Positions 28,122 to 36,869 of a stretch of 64,000 bases of DNA are shown one piece after another. How positions within the stretch are numbered: position 1 is the stretch's first letter; each line of letters begins with the position of its first letter. Origin of the DNA: Methanospirillum purgamenti (GTDB lineage: Archaea; Halobacteriota; Methanomicrobia; Methanomicrobiales; Methanospirillaceae); assembly GCF_018502485.1 (NCBI RefSeq), contig NZ_CP075546.1; one strand, 5' to 3'. A program made the position numbers and the translations under genes. The notes below the pieces were generated by a model, which made no database searches, was not told the origin of the DNA, and worked only from the letters and a program-made list of their open reading frames with translations.

Positions 28122-29847
28122 CCCACGTTCCGCAGATCCTTTTGTAAAAGACAATTAATCATAAAAGCTTAACTATAAATACTTCCTGATCGATCTCTAT
28201 GGATAAACGATGGATTTCGATGATATCTTCGTATCAGATTCAGATCGGACAATCGGTCATCTTGGACTTGTTGCTGGTAGTTATGATGAACTGAATATTG
28301 GTCAGATAATTGATAATTTCATTCCAAAAACTGGTCCACATCACTTGACACATGGCGATATTGTTAAAGCAATGGTCATAAATGGCCTAGGATATATTGA
28401 ACGGCGGCTTTATCTTTTTCCTGCATTTTTTACCGATATCTCCCTCACTCGTCTTTTTAACAAGGAGATCACTCCAATACAATTGAATGATGATCTTCTG
28501 GGTCGGACTTTAGATGCAATTCATGCGTTTGGAGAAACCGAAATGTTCAATCATATTGTATCGGAATGCCTTGAAAGAGACCAATTCGCAATCAATTTAG
28601 TAAATAACGATACTACCAACTTTAGTGTCCATGGAAACTATGACTCAGACAGCAATACTGAAGAAATTGAGATAACGCATGGTCATCCAAAGGATGGTCG
28701 CTGGGATCTTAAACGATTTGCACTTGGAATGGCAACCAATCAACATGGAATTCCTCTTCTTCTTCAGACATTCTCAGGGAATGAGTCTGATAAAAAAGCA
28801 CTCCTTGAGATCATAACGAAAGTTAAAAAGAACCTCAATGTTGCAGAAAAAGTCATTCATGTAGCAGATTCAGCATTCTATACTGAAGAAAATCTTCAGA
28901 CGCTCGGCTTTCATACCTTCTGGATATCACGTGTTCCCTTAACAATATCTGAAGCTGAGTCTCTTCGAAAAACTTCTGAATCTTTCACTTCCTGCGAAGA
29001 CAGTCGTTATTCATACTATTGCTCATCATCCAATTACGCCGGAGTCAGACAAAACTGGATTGTTTTTCATTCAAGTGAACAACAAAGAAAAAAAGAGAAG
29101 GATTTTGATAAAAAAGTAGAGAAAGAACTCATACGAGCTCAAAAATCCCTAAAACACCTGGCCTGTAAACGTTTTGCCTGTGAACCCGATGCCAGAAGTG
29201 CTGCTGCCGAATGGGTTTCGAAACACCCGTGGGTAATTTTTGATACTTGTTCTATAAAACAAGTTCACGAGCGATTAGAGAAGAAACGGGGACGGCCTGG
29301 AAAAGATGAAACGCTCATACTGAAATATGTTATTGAGGCTGATATCTCACTAAATTTTACTGAATTAGAAAAAGAAAAGTCAATTCTTGGCAGATTTATT
29401 ATTGCGACAAATGATCTGGATTTGGATCCTGAAACCACGTTAAACTATTATAAAGGTCAATCACAGGTCGAAAAAGGATTCAGGTTTTTGAAGGATAAAA
29501 CGTTCCGGGTATCTGACGTATTTCTCAAAAATACAGGGAGAATTCAGGCTTTGGCAATGATCATGGTTCTTTGTCTATATGTATACGCCGTAACAGAGTA
29601 CAAGTTACGGAAAAGTCTCAAAGAGACTAATGAAACAGTGCCGAGTCAAACCGGTAAACCAACTCAAAAACCAACATTACGTTGGATTTTCTTTTTATTT
29701 CGAAGAGTTAGAGAACTCTCACTTCGGATTGAAGGCAGAATCGTCACCAAAGTTCTCAATTTGGATAAAACGATTCGGAAAATTATTCGATTGCTTGGGA
29801 CGCATCATGAAAAATATTATTTCACATAACAAACTGCGGAATGTGGG
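28122..29847 (+). mobile_element. Complete IS1634-type insertion sequence
   Basis: The element is bounded by terminal inverted repeats CCCACGTTCCGCAG (28122-28135) and CTGCGGAATGTGGG (29834-29847), 13 of 14 positions matching, and flanked by TAAAT duplications. It contains one full-length transposase gene. Intact ends, an intact frame and a perfect duplication show a recent insertion. It landed between AGGAG (28107-28111) and the ATG of the VOC gene; joining the flanks gives AGGAG-TAATGTAA-ATG. Confidence 0.92.
28210..29829 (+). CDS. IS1634-family transposase (DDE)
   Basis: The product has 539 residues, full length. The N-terminal IGHLGLVAGSYDELNIGQIID and the catalytic-domain stretches VNNDTTNFSVHGNYDSD (first Asp), EKVIHVADSAFYTEENL (second Asp) and the Glu region near YKGQSQVEKGFRFLKDK (Y-x2-Q-x2-VEK, IS4-superfamily YREK-like) are all present. 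The C-terminal part has a LCLYVYAVTEYKLR helix. No internal stop or frameshift, so it is probably active. The ATG at 28210 lies 88 bp inside the left end. Confidence 0.93.
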   Translation: MDFDDIFVSDSDRTIGHLGLVAGSYDELNIGQIIDNFIPKTGPHHLTHGDIVKAMVINGLGYIERRLYLFPAFFTDISLTRLFNKEITPIQLNDDLLGRTLDAIHAFGETEMFNHIVSECLERDQFAINLVNNDTTNFSVHGNYDSDSNTEEIEITHGHPKDGRWDLKRFALGMATNQHGIPLLLQTFSGNESDKKALLEIITKVKKNLNVAEKVIHVADSAFYTEENLQTLGFHTFWISRVPLTISEAESLRKTSESFTSCEDSRYSYYCSSSNYAGVRQNWIVFHSSEQQRKKEKDFDKKVEKELIRAQKSLKHLACKRFACEPDARSAAAEWVSKHPWVIFDTCSIKQVHERLEKKRGRPGKDETLILKYVIEADISLNFTELEKEKSILGRFIIATNDLDLDPETTLNYYKGQSQVEKGFRFLKDKTFRVSDVFLKNTGRIQALAMIMVLCLYVYAVTEYKLRKSLKETNETVPSQTGKPTQKPTLRWIFFLFRRVRELSLRIEGRIVTKVLNLDKTIRKIIRLLGTHHEKYYFT

Positions 29848-29852
29848 TAAAT
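29848..29852 (+). repeat. Target-site duplication, right copy (TAAAT)
   Basis: TAAAT immediately after the right inverted repeat. Its last two bases, with the following G, form the ATG start codon of the VOC gene at 29851. Confidence 0.85.
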
Positions 29853-30321
29853 GATACGGTATCAATCAGTTGTCCTGTTATGTTCAGACATAGCCATATC
29901 AAAACAGTTTTATCAGGATCTCTTTCAGTTGGAGATTGAACTTGACATTGGAGGTCTTGTCACATTCGTTGGCGGAATCTCTCTTTGGGAGAAGAAAGAT
30001 GCATTATATCTCCTCTACCCCGGATCTGACACGATAACAAATCCAGAAAAGCCAGCACAGGAACTCTACTTTGAGACTGATGAAATTGTGGAATTTTCTA
30101 CCATACTGCAGGAGAGAAAAGTGCCCCTCCTTCACCAGATTCAGGTTACTCCCTGGAATCAGCGTACAATCCGATTCTTTGATCCTGATGGGAACCTGAT
30201 TGAGGTTGGTGAGTCTATGGAACATGTTGTGAAAAACCTGGGAAAAGAAGGATTACCACCTGAAAAAATTGCAGAAAAGACCTGGATGCCTCTTGAATAT
30301 ATTAAAATGATACTACAATAG
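29851..30321 (+). CDS. VOC (glyoxalase/dioxygenase) superfamily protein
   Basis: The product has 156 residues. The VOC fold is seen in YQSVVLLCSDIAISKQFYQDLF at the start and IRFFDPDGNLIEVGE with its Glu metal ligand at about 112-125. A C-terminal helix (VVKNLGKEGLPPEKIAEKT) is an extra of roughly 35 residues seen in some family members. The chemistry (isomerase, lyase or binding) cannot be deduced. The insertion sequence sits right in front of the start codon, so the original promoter and ribosome-binding site are now 1.7 kb away. Expression, if any, would rely on read-through or on the GTGGG in the element's end. Confidence 0.82.
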   Translation: MIRYQSVVLLCSDIAISKQFYQDLFQLEIELDIGGLVTFVGGISLWEKKDALYLLYPGSDTITNPEKPAQELYFETDEIVEFSTILQERKVPLLHQIQVTPWNQRTIRFFDPDGNLIEVGESMEHVVKNLGKEGLPPEKIAEKTWMPLEYIKMILQ

Positions 30322-30361
30322 GAGCACATATCAGAAGGGTGGATCATAGATACATGAGTGT

Positions 30362-31576
30362 ATGATTCGAATGAATCGAATTATTATTCTCTGTATATGC
30401 TTGTTTTTATTGAGTAACCTGGGAACAGCCCTGCCGACACCTGAAGAATGGAAGGTATCTGCACGAGATAATTTCTCTGCCATGACCAGAGAAGAAGTAA
30501 ACCAGTACATCTCTCCCCTCATAACCTATAATCTGAGTAAAGGTCTGATTGTGGTTCTGGTTGATAAAAACGGATATACCAATTTTTCATTTGGAGACAT
30601 CAGGACCGTTTCCGGGGAAGATTCAAATAGCCAGATCCTCTTTGATATCGGTTCGCTATCGAAAGTAATGACAGGAATTCTGATGGCAGAAGCTGAAATT
30701 AACGGAGTATATAATCTGTCATCACCAGCAAATACCTGGATTTCTGAAACAGTTACACTTCCAGACTATGAAGGTGAAGAAATTACCGGATTACATCTTG
30801 CAACTCATTATTCCGGTCTTCCTTCTTCTCCGGATCCATTTTCAGAATATGATCCATCCGCTTCGTATGCAGACCAATTAGAACAGTCAATGCAACATTT
30901 TACGACCATGACCAGGGATGAGGTGTATGACTGGGTAAAGAACACCACACTTCTTGCTCCTCCCGGATACCAGCATCTCTATTCAAACCTTGGAGCTGCT
31001 CTGGCCGGTGATAGTGTTGCCCAGGCGTATGGGAAATCATATCCTGACCTGGTACAGGAACATCTTTTTGATCCATTGCAAATGACCCATACTGGAGCAT
31101 CCTGGACAAGAGACGAATTAGGCCAGAGAGCAAAAGGATACCGTGCATATGAATATCCAATGGATGAGGCCATTGTGATAAGGTTTAATGAGTTTTGGAC
31201 CGCCACCGGAGGGATTCACTCATCGGCAGAGGACATGGCCATTTTTCTTGCAGCACAACTATTCCTTGTGGATACACCACTTTCTGAAGCAATCAGAAAA
31301 AGCCATAATCCACTGGCGCTCATATCCGAAGGCCCGCCCCTCCAGGAACAGGCCATATTCTGGGATGTATTGCATAACCGGGATGGTACAACGATAATCA
31401 AAAAAGCAGGTGAAACGAATGCACACCAGGCCGCAATTGCATTTAATCCTGACCTTCAGGTTGGGGTTGTGATATTATCGAACACCGCCCATATTCAGGG
31501 GATACATGTTGAAGAACAAGCAGTTGCACTTTTAGAACGAATGCAGGTAAAACACATTCAGGACAAAGAAACCTGA
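30362..31576 (+). CDS. Secreted serine beta-lactamase-like hydrolase (class C/PBP4* type)
   Basis: The product has 404 residues. A signal peptide occupies 1-23 (IIILCICLFLLSNLGTALP). The active-site SxxK is in DIGSLSKVMTG (near 96-106) and the second motif YxN is YSNLGAALAG (near 204). The third motif region is near NAHQAAIAFNP (about 358). Family members include class C beta-lactamases, D-aminopeptidases and esterases. In archaea, which lack murein, an esterase or peptide hydrolase role outside the cell is more likely. Confidence 0.85.
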   Translation: MIRMNRIIILCICLFLLSNLGTALPTPEEWKVSARDNFSAMTREEVNQYISPLITYNLSKGLIVVLVDKNGYTNFSFGDIRTVSGEDSNSQILFDIGSLSKVMTGILMAEAEINGVYNLSSPANTWISETVTLPDYEGEEITGLHLATHYSGLPSSPDPFSEYDPSASYADQLEQSMQHFTTMTRDEVYDWVKNTTLLAPPGYQHLYSNLGAALAGDSVAQAYGKSYPDLVQEHLFDPLQMTHTGASWTRDELGQRAKGYRAYEYPMDEAIVIRFNEFWTATGGIHSSAEDMAIFLAAQLFLVDTPLSEAIRKSHNPLALISEGPPLQEQAIFWDVLHNRDGTTIIKKAGETNAHQAAIAFNPDLQVGVVILSNTAHIQGIHVEEQAVALLERMQVKHIQDKET

Positions 31577-31662
31577 ACATAAATCCTCTATCTCCCTGTT
31601 TTCGGGTATCCAAAAAAAAAACATAAACATTCTCACATGAAGAAAAACAATATAATATCTAT

Positions 31663-32388
31663 ATGATAAAAGAGTGGATCAGAGTTCTCCTTCTTTTCGG
31701 TGTGGTTTCATTGAGTATCGGAGGCTTTTCTACCTATGCAGATGAGCCCGATGTCCAACCAGTAATGTACCAGGTATCAGCATTCGCGGTGCTTGAAGAT
31801 GGTAATTATTCAGAGATCATAACGGTTAACGATCTGAACAAATATGGAAATTTCGGGGTTGGAGGATTTGAAGATATGGACGGTGAATTGAGCCAGATTG
31901 ACGGAATTACATATAAAATCCGTTCTGATGGGGAGGTACTCATTCCATCCGGAGATACAGGTGTTTGTTTTGCAAATACGATCGTATTTGATCCAGAAAT
32001 ATCGTACCAGTTGAATACATCTATGGATAAAGATACCCTGTTAAAAAATATTGAAGATTCTTTTCCAGATAAAGACGCAATCTATGCATTCCGCGTGGAT
32101 GGTGTGTATGAAAACATGACGGTGAGGAGTGTTCCAATGCAGGATGAGCCATATCCCCCGCTGACATCTGTTATCAATAATCAGTCAGTCTTTGTGTTAC
32201 ACAATACTTCAGGAAGCATTACCGGATTTTGGTTTCCCGAATGGATGCAGGGGGTAAATTATGCAGGTTTTCATCCACATTTTATTACAGACTCCCGTGA
32301 TGCCGGTGGACATATCCTTGGCCTCTTATCAAAACAGGTGACCGTTTCAATTCAGCCTATCCGCCAATTTACTACAATCCTTGGGTAA
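31663..32388 (+). CDS. Exported alpha-acetolactate decarboxylase
   Basis: The product has 241 residues. After a signal peptide (1-26, LLLFGVVSLSIGGFSTYA) comes the full acetolactate decarboxylase fold: QVSAFAVLEDGNYSEIITV, the acidic GGFEDMDGELSQIDGITY and the zinc-ligand cluster GFHPHFITDSRDAGGHIL with three His. The enzyme converts acetolactate to acetoin. Its presence with an export signal in a methanogen is odd, because acetolactate is a cytoplasmic branched-chain intermediate (ilvD lies at 47758). It sits 86 bp after the serine hydrolase gene. Confidence 0.88.
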   Translation: MIKEWIRVLLLFGVVSLSIGGFSTYADEPDVQPVMYQVSAFAVLEDGNYSEIITVNDLNKYGNFGVGGFEDMDGELSQIDGITYKIRSDGEVLIPSGDTGVCFANTIVFDPEISYQLNTSMDKDTLLKNIEDSFPDKDAIYAFRVDGVYENMTVRSVPMQDEPYPPLTSVINNQSVFVLHNTSGSITGFWFPEWMQGVNYAGFHPHFITDSRDAGGHILGLLSKQVTVSIQPIRQFTTILG

Positions 32389-32396
32389 AAAATGAG

Positions 32397-32867
32397 TTAC
32401 TGAATAGGAATATCCCCTCCGGACTCCTTCCCAGTAGTTTTTAATGTTACTTCCAAAACTCCGTTTTCAAAGGTAGCACTTGCTCCTTCCTCTGCCACCT
32501 CGGCAGGCAGGGGAACACTCCGGCTGACTGAACCAAAAAACCGCTCTCTGATGTAAAAGTCCTTTTCATCCTGTTCTTTCTCATCCATTCGTTCACAAGA
32601 GATTTGAAGAAGATTGGGACGAATAAGCCGGATTTTTACATTCTCTTTATTGCATCCAGGCAAATCTGCTTTTGCAATTACCTGGTCATCCTGCTTTTTA
32701 ACATCAACGGTGAATCCGCCGGAAAATACCGGAGCCAGTTCCCGCCCACTCTGTGAATATGCAGGAAACCCAGGGAGGAAAGACTGAAACCGATTCTCCA
32801 TCTCGGCAAACATGTTGTCCAGTTCACCTCTGAATGCATTGAATGGATCACGCCTGACGATTGCCAT
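32397..32867 (-). CDS. Small heat-shock protein, Hsp20 family
   Basis: The product has 156 residues from the ATG at 32867, chosen because GAGGAG lies 6-7 bases upstream; longer in-frame starts at 32873 and 32918 exist. The alpha-crystallin domain (about 48-150) has VDVKKQDDQVIAKADLPG and the ending GVLEVTLKT; its C-terminal tail has IPIQ, the I-x-I type anchor. It holds unfolding proteins in the cytoplasm. It is monocistronic and convergent with the acetolactate decarboxylase gene. Confidence 0.92.
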   Translation of the reverse strand: MAIVRRDPFNAFRGELDNMFAEMENRFQSFLPGFPAYSQSGRELAPVFSGGFTVDVKKQDDQVIAKADLPGCNKENVKIRLIRPNLLQISCERMDEKEQDEKDFYIRERFFGSVSRSVPLPAEVAEEGASATFENGVLEVTLKTTGKESGGDIPIQ

Positions 32868-33040
32868 GGTCATCTCCTCTTGTCTGATTATCAGACAACC
32901 CCTTTTTTGATGTATCAAAACATAAAATTTTTGACTATAACCTTAACAATTATCATTTGTTTTTTATAAAAGCGTCTGAATTTCAGTGATTCATCTACCG
33001 GGTAAAGAATTTTATTCACTGCCGTTCCAGACCATTATCT

Positions 33041-33355
33041 ATGTCCAAATTGATCCCAACGGTATGTGGCATGTACTGTGATGAATGTGATCACTATGAA
33101 AAAGACTGCCAGGGATGTGATGAATCAGAAGGGGCAATATTCTGGAATGAATTTGTTGACATTGAATGCTGCCCGGTTTATGACTGCTGTGTTAATATAA
33201 AACACCTGGTTCATTGTGGACAGTGTGATGAAATGCCCTGTGAGCGGTATTTCAGGTTCCGCGATCCTGGCGTCACTGATGAAGAGGCAAAACAAGTACT
33301 CGAAAAGCAAAAAACCTGTTTGGCAAGGAGAGTCCAAGAGGATACGGAATTGTAA
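33041..33355 (+). CDS. DUF3795 cysteine-rich protein
   Basis: The product has 104 residues. The N-terminal VCGMYCDECDHYEKDCQGCDE and a later CGQCDEMPCERYF give about 13 Cys in pairs, the hallmark of DUF3795, common in anaerobes. It is likely to bind a metal or an Fe-S cluster. The function is unknown. It is a single gene between Hsp20 and the mevalonate operon. Confidence 0.85.
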   Translation: MSKLIPTVCGMYCDECDHYEKDCQGCDESEGAIFWNEFVDIECCPVYDCCVNIKHLVHCGQCDEMPCERYFRFRDPGVTDEEAKQVLEKQKTCLARRVQEDTEL

Positions 33356-33390
33356 CCGGATCCAGTATCGCTCTTTGTCGATTGAAACTT

Positions 33391-33405
33391 CGTTAATTAT
33401 ATAAC
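33391..33405 (+). promoter_or_regulatory. TATA-box promoter of the HMG-CoA synthase operon
   Basis: CGTTAATTATATAAC lies 25-39 bases before the ATG at 33430, the right distance for a leaderless transcript. The identical 15 bases occur at 36833-36847 ahead of the candidate small RNA. Confidence 0.7.
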
Positions 33406-33429
33406 ATCCCTGGATCCTAGTGTACTAAC

Positions 33430-34140
33430 ATGGAATCGGGACTTCGTCATCGACTCGCGGAGAAGATGGCGGGGGAGATAACACTATCTGATTCTCCGGG
33501 AAAAACCCTGAAAAAATGGCGTCTTAGTTTTGACATCTCTCAGGGACAGCTCTCCGAGTACCTTGGTGTATCGCCATCAGTCATTAGCGACTATGAAAGC
33601 GGAAGGAGAAAGAGTCCGGGCACTGCAATCATCGGACGAATTGTTGACAGTATTCTTGCCATTGATGAAGCGAAAGGCGGGAAGTATATTCATAAGTATG
33701 CATCCCTGCTCTTTGCCGAGATGGGGGACGGAGTAATATATGATCTTCATGATTACAAAAGCCCCATCGATCTTGCAACATTTGCCGGTGCTATAAGTGC
33801 AGATGTCATTACCGGTCCGACACATCTCAGTATTTACGGATATACGGTAATTGACAGTCTCCGGGCAATTATGAACCTTACTGCAAGCGAATTTAACCGT
33901 ATATATGGTTGGAGCACTGAGCGGGCGCTAATTTTTACCGGAGTCTCGAATGGAAAATCGCCGATGGTGGCTATCCGTGTTACTCCTTTCAAGCCCCGGT
34001 GCGTAGTACTTCATGGCATATCACTCGATAATGTTCATCCGATTGTGCCAAAAATGGCTGAAAAAGATAACATCACCCTGATGTGTACTACACAGGGAAT
34101 CGAAGATATCGTGGAGAGATTGAGGGAAGAAAAATGGTAG
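33430..34140 (+). CDS. XRE-type HTH regulator heading the mevalonate operon
   Basis: The product has 236 residues. A helix-turn-helix of the XRE/Cro type spans about 27-80 (ISQGQLSEYLGVSPSVISDYESGRRKS). The C-terminal 150 residues form a separate conserved domain with DLATFAGAISADVITGP and a NGKSPMVAIRVTPFKP segment, perhaps a ligand-binding or oligomerisation domain. Homologues stand directly upstream of HMG-CoA synthase in many methanogens. The stop codon overlaps the ATG of that gene by seven bases, so the two are coupled. It likely tunes isoprenoid lipid synthesis. Confidence 0.88.
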   Translation: MESGLRHRLAEKMAGEITLSDSPGKTLKKWRLSFDISQGQLSEYLGVSPSVISDYESGRRKSPGTAIIGRIVDSILAIDEAKGGKYIHKYASLLFAEMGDGVIYDLHDYKSPIDLATFAGAISADVITGPTHLSIYGYTVIDSLRAIMNLTASEFNRIYGWSTERALIFTGVSNGKSPMVAIRVTPFKPRCVVLHGISLDNVHPIVPKMAEKDNITLMCTTQGIEDIVERLREEKW

Positions 34141-35186
34141 GAATCATCTCGTACGGTGCTTATATTCCACGGTACCGTATCAAAGTAGAAGAGATTGCCC
34201 GTGTCTGGGGTGCGAACGGCACAGAAATCTCCCGGGGACTGGGCGTCTATGAAAAGGCACTGCCTGATATGGATGAAGATACAATCACGATCTCTGTAGA
34301 AGCTACTCGTGCTGCAATGGCACGAAGACCTGTCAATCCTGCAGATATCGGAGCAGTTTACGTCGGGTCAGAGTCTCATCCATACGCGGTGAAACCTACT
34401 GCAGTTACCGTTGGTGAAGCAATTGGAGCAACCCCGGTTATGACTGCAGCAGATTATGAATTTGCCTGTAAAGCAGGAACTGCTGCTATTCAGACCTCAA
34501 TGGGTCTAGTGAAATCAGATATGGTGAAGTATTCAATAGCAGTCGGTGCAGATGTTGCCCAGGGTGAGCCTGGTGATGCACTTGAATATACCGCAGCAGC
34601 CGGTGGAGCGGCCATGATCATCGGAAATGATGACCCGATAGCCGAGATAAACCATACCTGTTCTTTCACGACTGATACTCCCGACTTCTGGAGACGTGAA
34701 AATAAGCCTTATCCTCGTCATGGAGGAAGATTTACTGGTGAACCTGCATATTTTAAGCATGTAATCGGTGCATCAAAGATGATGCTGGAAAAGATGGGAA
34801 CAAAACCATCTGACTATACCTATGCAGTGTTTCACCAGCCAAACGGTAAATTCCCGGTTCAGGCTGCAAATATGCTTGGATTCACCATGGACCAGATTAA
34901 ACCCGGACTTGCCGTTACATATCTAGGAAATACCTATTCCGGTGCATCCATGGTCGGACTCTCAGCAGTCCTTGATATAGCAAAACCAGGTGACCGGATA
35001 TTTATGACCAGTTATGGTTCTGGATCCGGAAGTGATTCATTTGACTTAACCGTCACTGATGTTATCAATTCAGATCTCTTCAACCGTGACGCAGCCCCGA
35101 CCGTGTCTGCCCTCCTTGCAGACAAGAAGATCGTGGATTATGCAGTCTATGCAAAACACAAAGGCAAAGTGGTGATGATGGAATGA
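34134..35186 (+). CDS. Hydroxymethylglutaryl-CoA synthase
   Basis: The product has 350 residues, the usual archaeal length, from the ATG at 34134 inside the end of the regulator gene. It starts MVGIISYGAYIPRYRI. The catalytic Cys is in DYEFACKAGTAAIQ and the His/Glu region is VFHQPNGKFP; the C-terminal GSGSGSDSF is also conserved. It condenses acetyl-CoA with acetoacetyl-CoA, the committed step toward mevalonate and archaeal lipids. The following thiolase overlaps by four bases. In methanogens these two plus the OB-fold protein form a single complex that channels acetoacetyl-CoA. Confidence 0.96.
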   Translation: MVGIISYGAYIPRYRIKVEEIARVWGANGTEISRGLGVYEKALPDMDEDTITISVEATRAAMARRPVNPADIGAVYVGSESHPYAVKPTAVTVGEAIGATPVMTAADYEFACKAGTAAIQTSMGLVKSDMVKYSIAVGADVAQGEPGDALEYTAAAGGAAMIIGNDDPIAEINHTCSFTTDTPDFWRRENKPYPRHGGRFTGEPAYFKHVIGASKMMLEKMGTKPSDYTYAVFHQPNGKFPVQAANMLGFTMDQIKPGLAVTYLGNTYSGASMVGLSAVLDIAKPGDRIFMTSYGSGSGSDSFDLTVTDVINSDLFNRDAAPTVSALLADKKIVDYAVYAKHKGKVVMME

Positions 35187-36346
35187 GAGAAGTTGCAGTA
35201 ATCGGTGTAGGCTGTACAAAATTCGGAGAGAAGTGGGAAACCTCGTTTAGAAACCTTTTCGTTGAAGCAGGTGCCCTCGCTCTTGAAGATGCAAACATCT
35301 CCGGAGAACATATCGACGAGATATTTGTCGGAAACATGAGTGCAGGCCGATTTGTTGAACAGGAACACATTGGTGCCCTAATTGCAGATTATGCCGGACT
35401 TGCAACAATTAATGTTCCGGCAACCCGTGTAGAAGCTGCCTGTGCATCCGGAGGACTCTCTTTCAGACAGGCATATACCGCTGTAGCTTCCGGGATGTCA
35501 GATATTGTCGTTGCAGCCGGTGTTGAAAAGATGACCGATGTTGGCACTGATGTTACCACCGATGTGCTCGCAGCTGCTGCTGACAGAGAATGGGAAGGTA
35601 TTGCAGGTATCACGTTCCCAGGTCTGTATGCAATGATTGCAACTCAATACATGCACCGGTATGGTCTGACCCGGGAACAACTTGCTCAGGTTGCAGTCAA
35701 AAACCATGACAACGGAGCAAAAAATCCAAATGCACAGTTTAGGAAACCGATCACTCTTGACACTGTCTTAAACTCAACCCTTGTTGCAGATCCACTCCGC
35801 CTGTTTGACTGCTCACCGGTGACTGACGGAGCAGCAGCAGTAATTCTTGCCCCACTTGAACGTGCACGGGAGTTTACCGATACCCCAATTAAAGTCCTTG
35901 GAGCAGGTCAGGCATCCAGTACGATTGCTCTTCATGACAGAAAGGACATCTGTACTTTGGATGCAACAGTTGCCGCAGGAAACCGGGCATTCCAGATGGC
36001 CGGAGTTGAACGGAAGGATATCGGATTTGTAGAAGTGCATGACTGTTTTACCATCGCAGAGATCTGTGCAATTGAAGATCTTGGATTCTGCAAGAAAGGT
36101 GAAGCAGGAAAATTAACCGAAGAAGGCCAGACAGCAATCGGTGGTAAGATTCCAGTCAACCCAAGTGGCGGTCTGAAGGCTTGTGGTCATCCAGTTGGAG
36201 CAACTGGGGTGAAACAAGTTTATGAGACAGTAAAGCAACTTCGTGGCGATGCAAAAGGAAGGCAGATCGATACTGAAATCGGAATGACACACAACGTTGG
36301 AGGAACCGGAGCCACAGTCGTTTGTCATATTTTCGGGAGGGTATAA
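35183..36346 (+). CDS. Acetoacetyl-CoA thiolase (acetyl-CoA C-acetyltransferase)
   Basis: The product has 387 residues. The nucleophilic Cys is in RVEAACASGGLSFRQA, the second catalytic region is VEVHDCFTIAEI, and the C-terminal GGLKACGHPVGATGVKQ carries the catalytic His, as in the archaeal SCP-2-like thiolases. It makes acetoacetyl-CoA for the neighbouring synthase. It overlaps the synthase gene by four bases and is followed within two bases by the DUF35 gene. Confidence 0.96.
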   Translation: MREVAVIGVGCTKFGEKWETSFRNLFVEAGALALEDANISGEHIDEIFVGNMSAGRFVEQEHIGALIADYAGLATINVPATRVEAACASGGLSFRQAYTAVASGMSDIVVAAGVEKMTDVGTDVTTDVLAAAADREWEGIAGITFPGLYAMIATQYMHRYGLTREQLAQVAVKNHDNGAKNPNAQFRKPITLDTVLNSTLVADPLRLFDCSPVTDGAAAVILAPLERAREFTDTPIKVLGAGQASSTIALHDRKDICTLDATVAAGNRAFQMAGVERKDIGFVEVHDCFTIAEICAIEDLGFCKKGEAGKLTEEGQTAIGGKIPVNPSGGLKACGHPVGATGVKQVYETVKQLRGDAKGRQIDTEIGMTHNVGGTGATVVCHIFGRV

Positions 36347-36347
36347 G

Positions 36348-36737
36348 ATGTCGGTTGCACGATTCTGGAGAAAACAACAGAACCGGTATAATCTGATTGG
36401 AACACATTGTACCACATGTGGTAAATATTTCTATCCACCCCGTGGTTTTTGTCCAGAATGCCGGAGAGAAGGAAAGATTGTTGAGCACCAGTTCAAAGGG
36501 GTCGGCAAGGTCGTTACCTATTCCATCATCCGGAGTTCGTCAGGTAACTTTAAGCTTCTGACTCCCTATGTTCTTGCCATCATTGAACTGGAAGAAGGGT
36601 CTCGTCTTACGACACACCTGGTCTGTGATATTGACAAGGTTCATATCGGGATGCCGGTGAAACGGGTGTTTAGAAAACTGGGAGAAGACGGATCCAGCGG
36701 CGCAATCTTCTATGGGACAAAATTTGTCCCGGCTTAA
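36348..36737 (+). CDS. DUF35 zinc-ribbon/OB-fold scaffold of the thiolase-HMGCS complex
   Basis: The product has 129 residues from the ATG at 36348. The N-terminal rubredoxin-like zinc ribbon has THCTTCGKYFYPPRGFCPEC (four Cys near 27-46). The OB-fold follows from about 55 with GVGKVVTYSIIRSSS. In the structurally studied methanogen complex this protein binds CoA and links thiolase to HMG-CoA synthase so that the endergonic thiolase step is pulled forward. Last gene of the operon. Confidence 0.93.
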   Translation: MSVARFWRKQQNRYNLIGTHCTTCGKYFYPPRGFCPECRREGKIVEHQFKGVGKVVTYSIIRSSSGNFKLLTPYVLAIIELEEGSRLTTHLVCDIDKVHIGMPVKRVFRKLGEDGSSGAIFYGTKFVPA

Positions 36738-36832
36738 TCTTTTTAACCTCTTTTTGGCTTTTTTTAATTTATTAATCCACGTTATCCACACATGACTATA
36801 TAGGCACGTTCGGGATATGTCGATACAATATA

Positions 36833-36847
36833 CGTTAATTATATAAC
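36833..36847 (+). promoter_or_regulatory. TATA-box promoter of the candidate small RNA
   Basis: CGTTAATTATATAAC is identical over 15 bases to the promoter at 33391-33405. TATA centred near 36842 would place transcription start near 36868-36872, directly at the 5' side of the first hairpin. Confidence 0.65.
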
Positions 36848-36869
36848 TGCCTGTGTATTACTATTACTT

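Noticed and set aside
27948..28172. Open frame of 74 codons upstream of and into the insertion sequence
   Set aside because: It starts with TTG without a ribosome-binding site, has no family features, and runs across the left end of the element, so it cannot be an ancestral gene.
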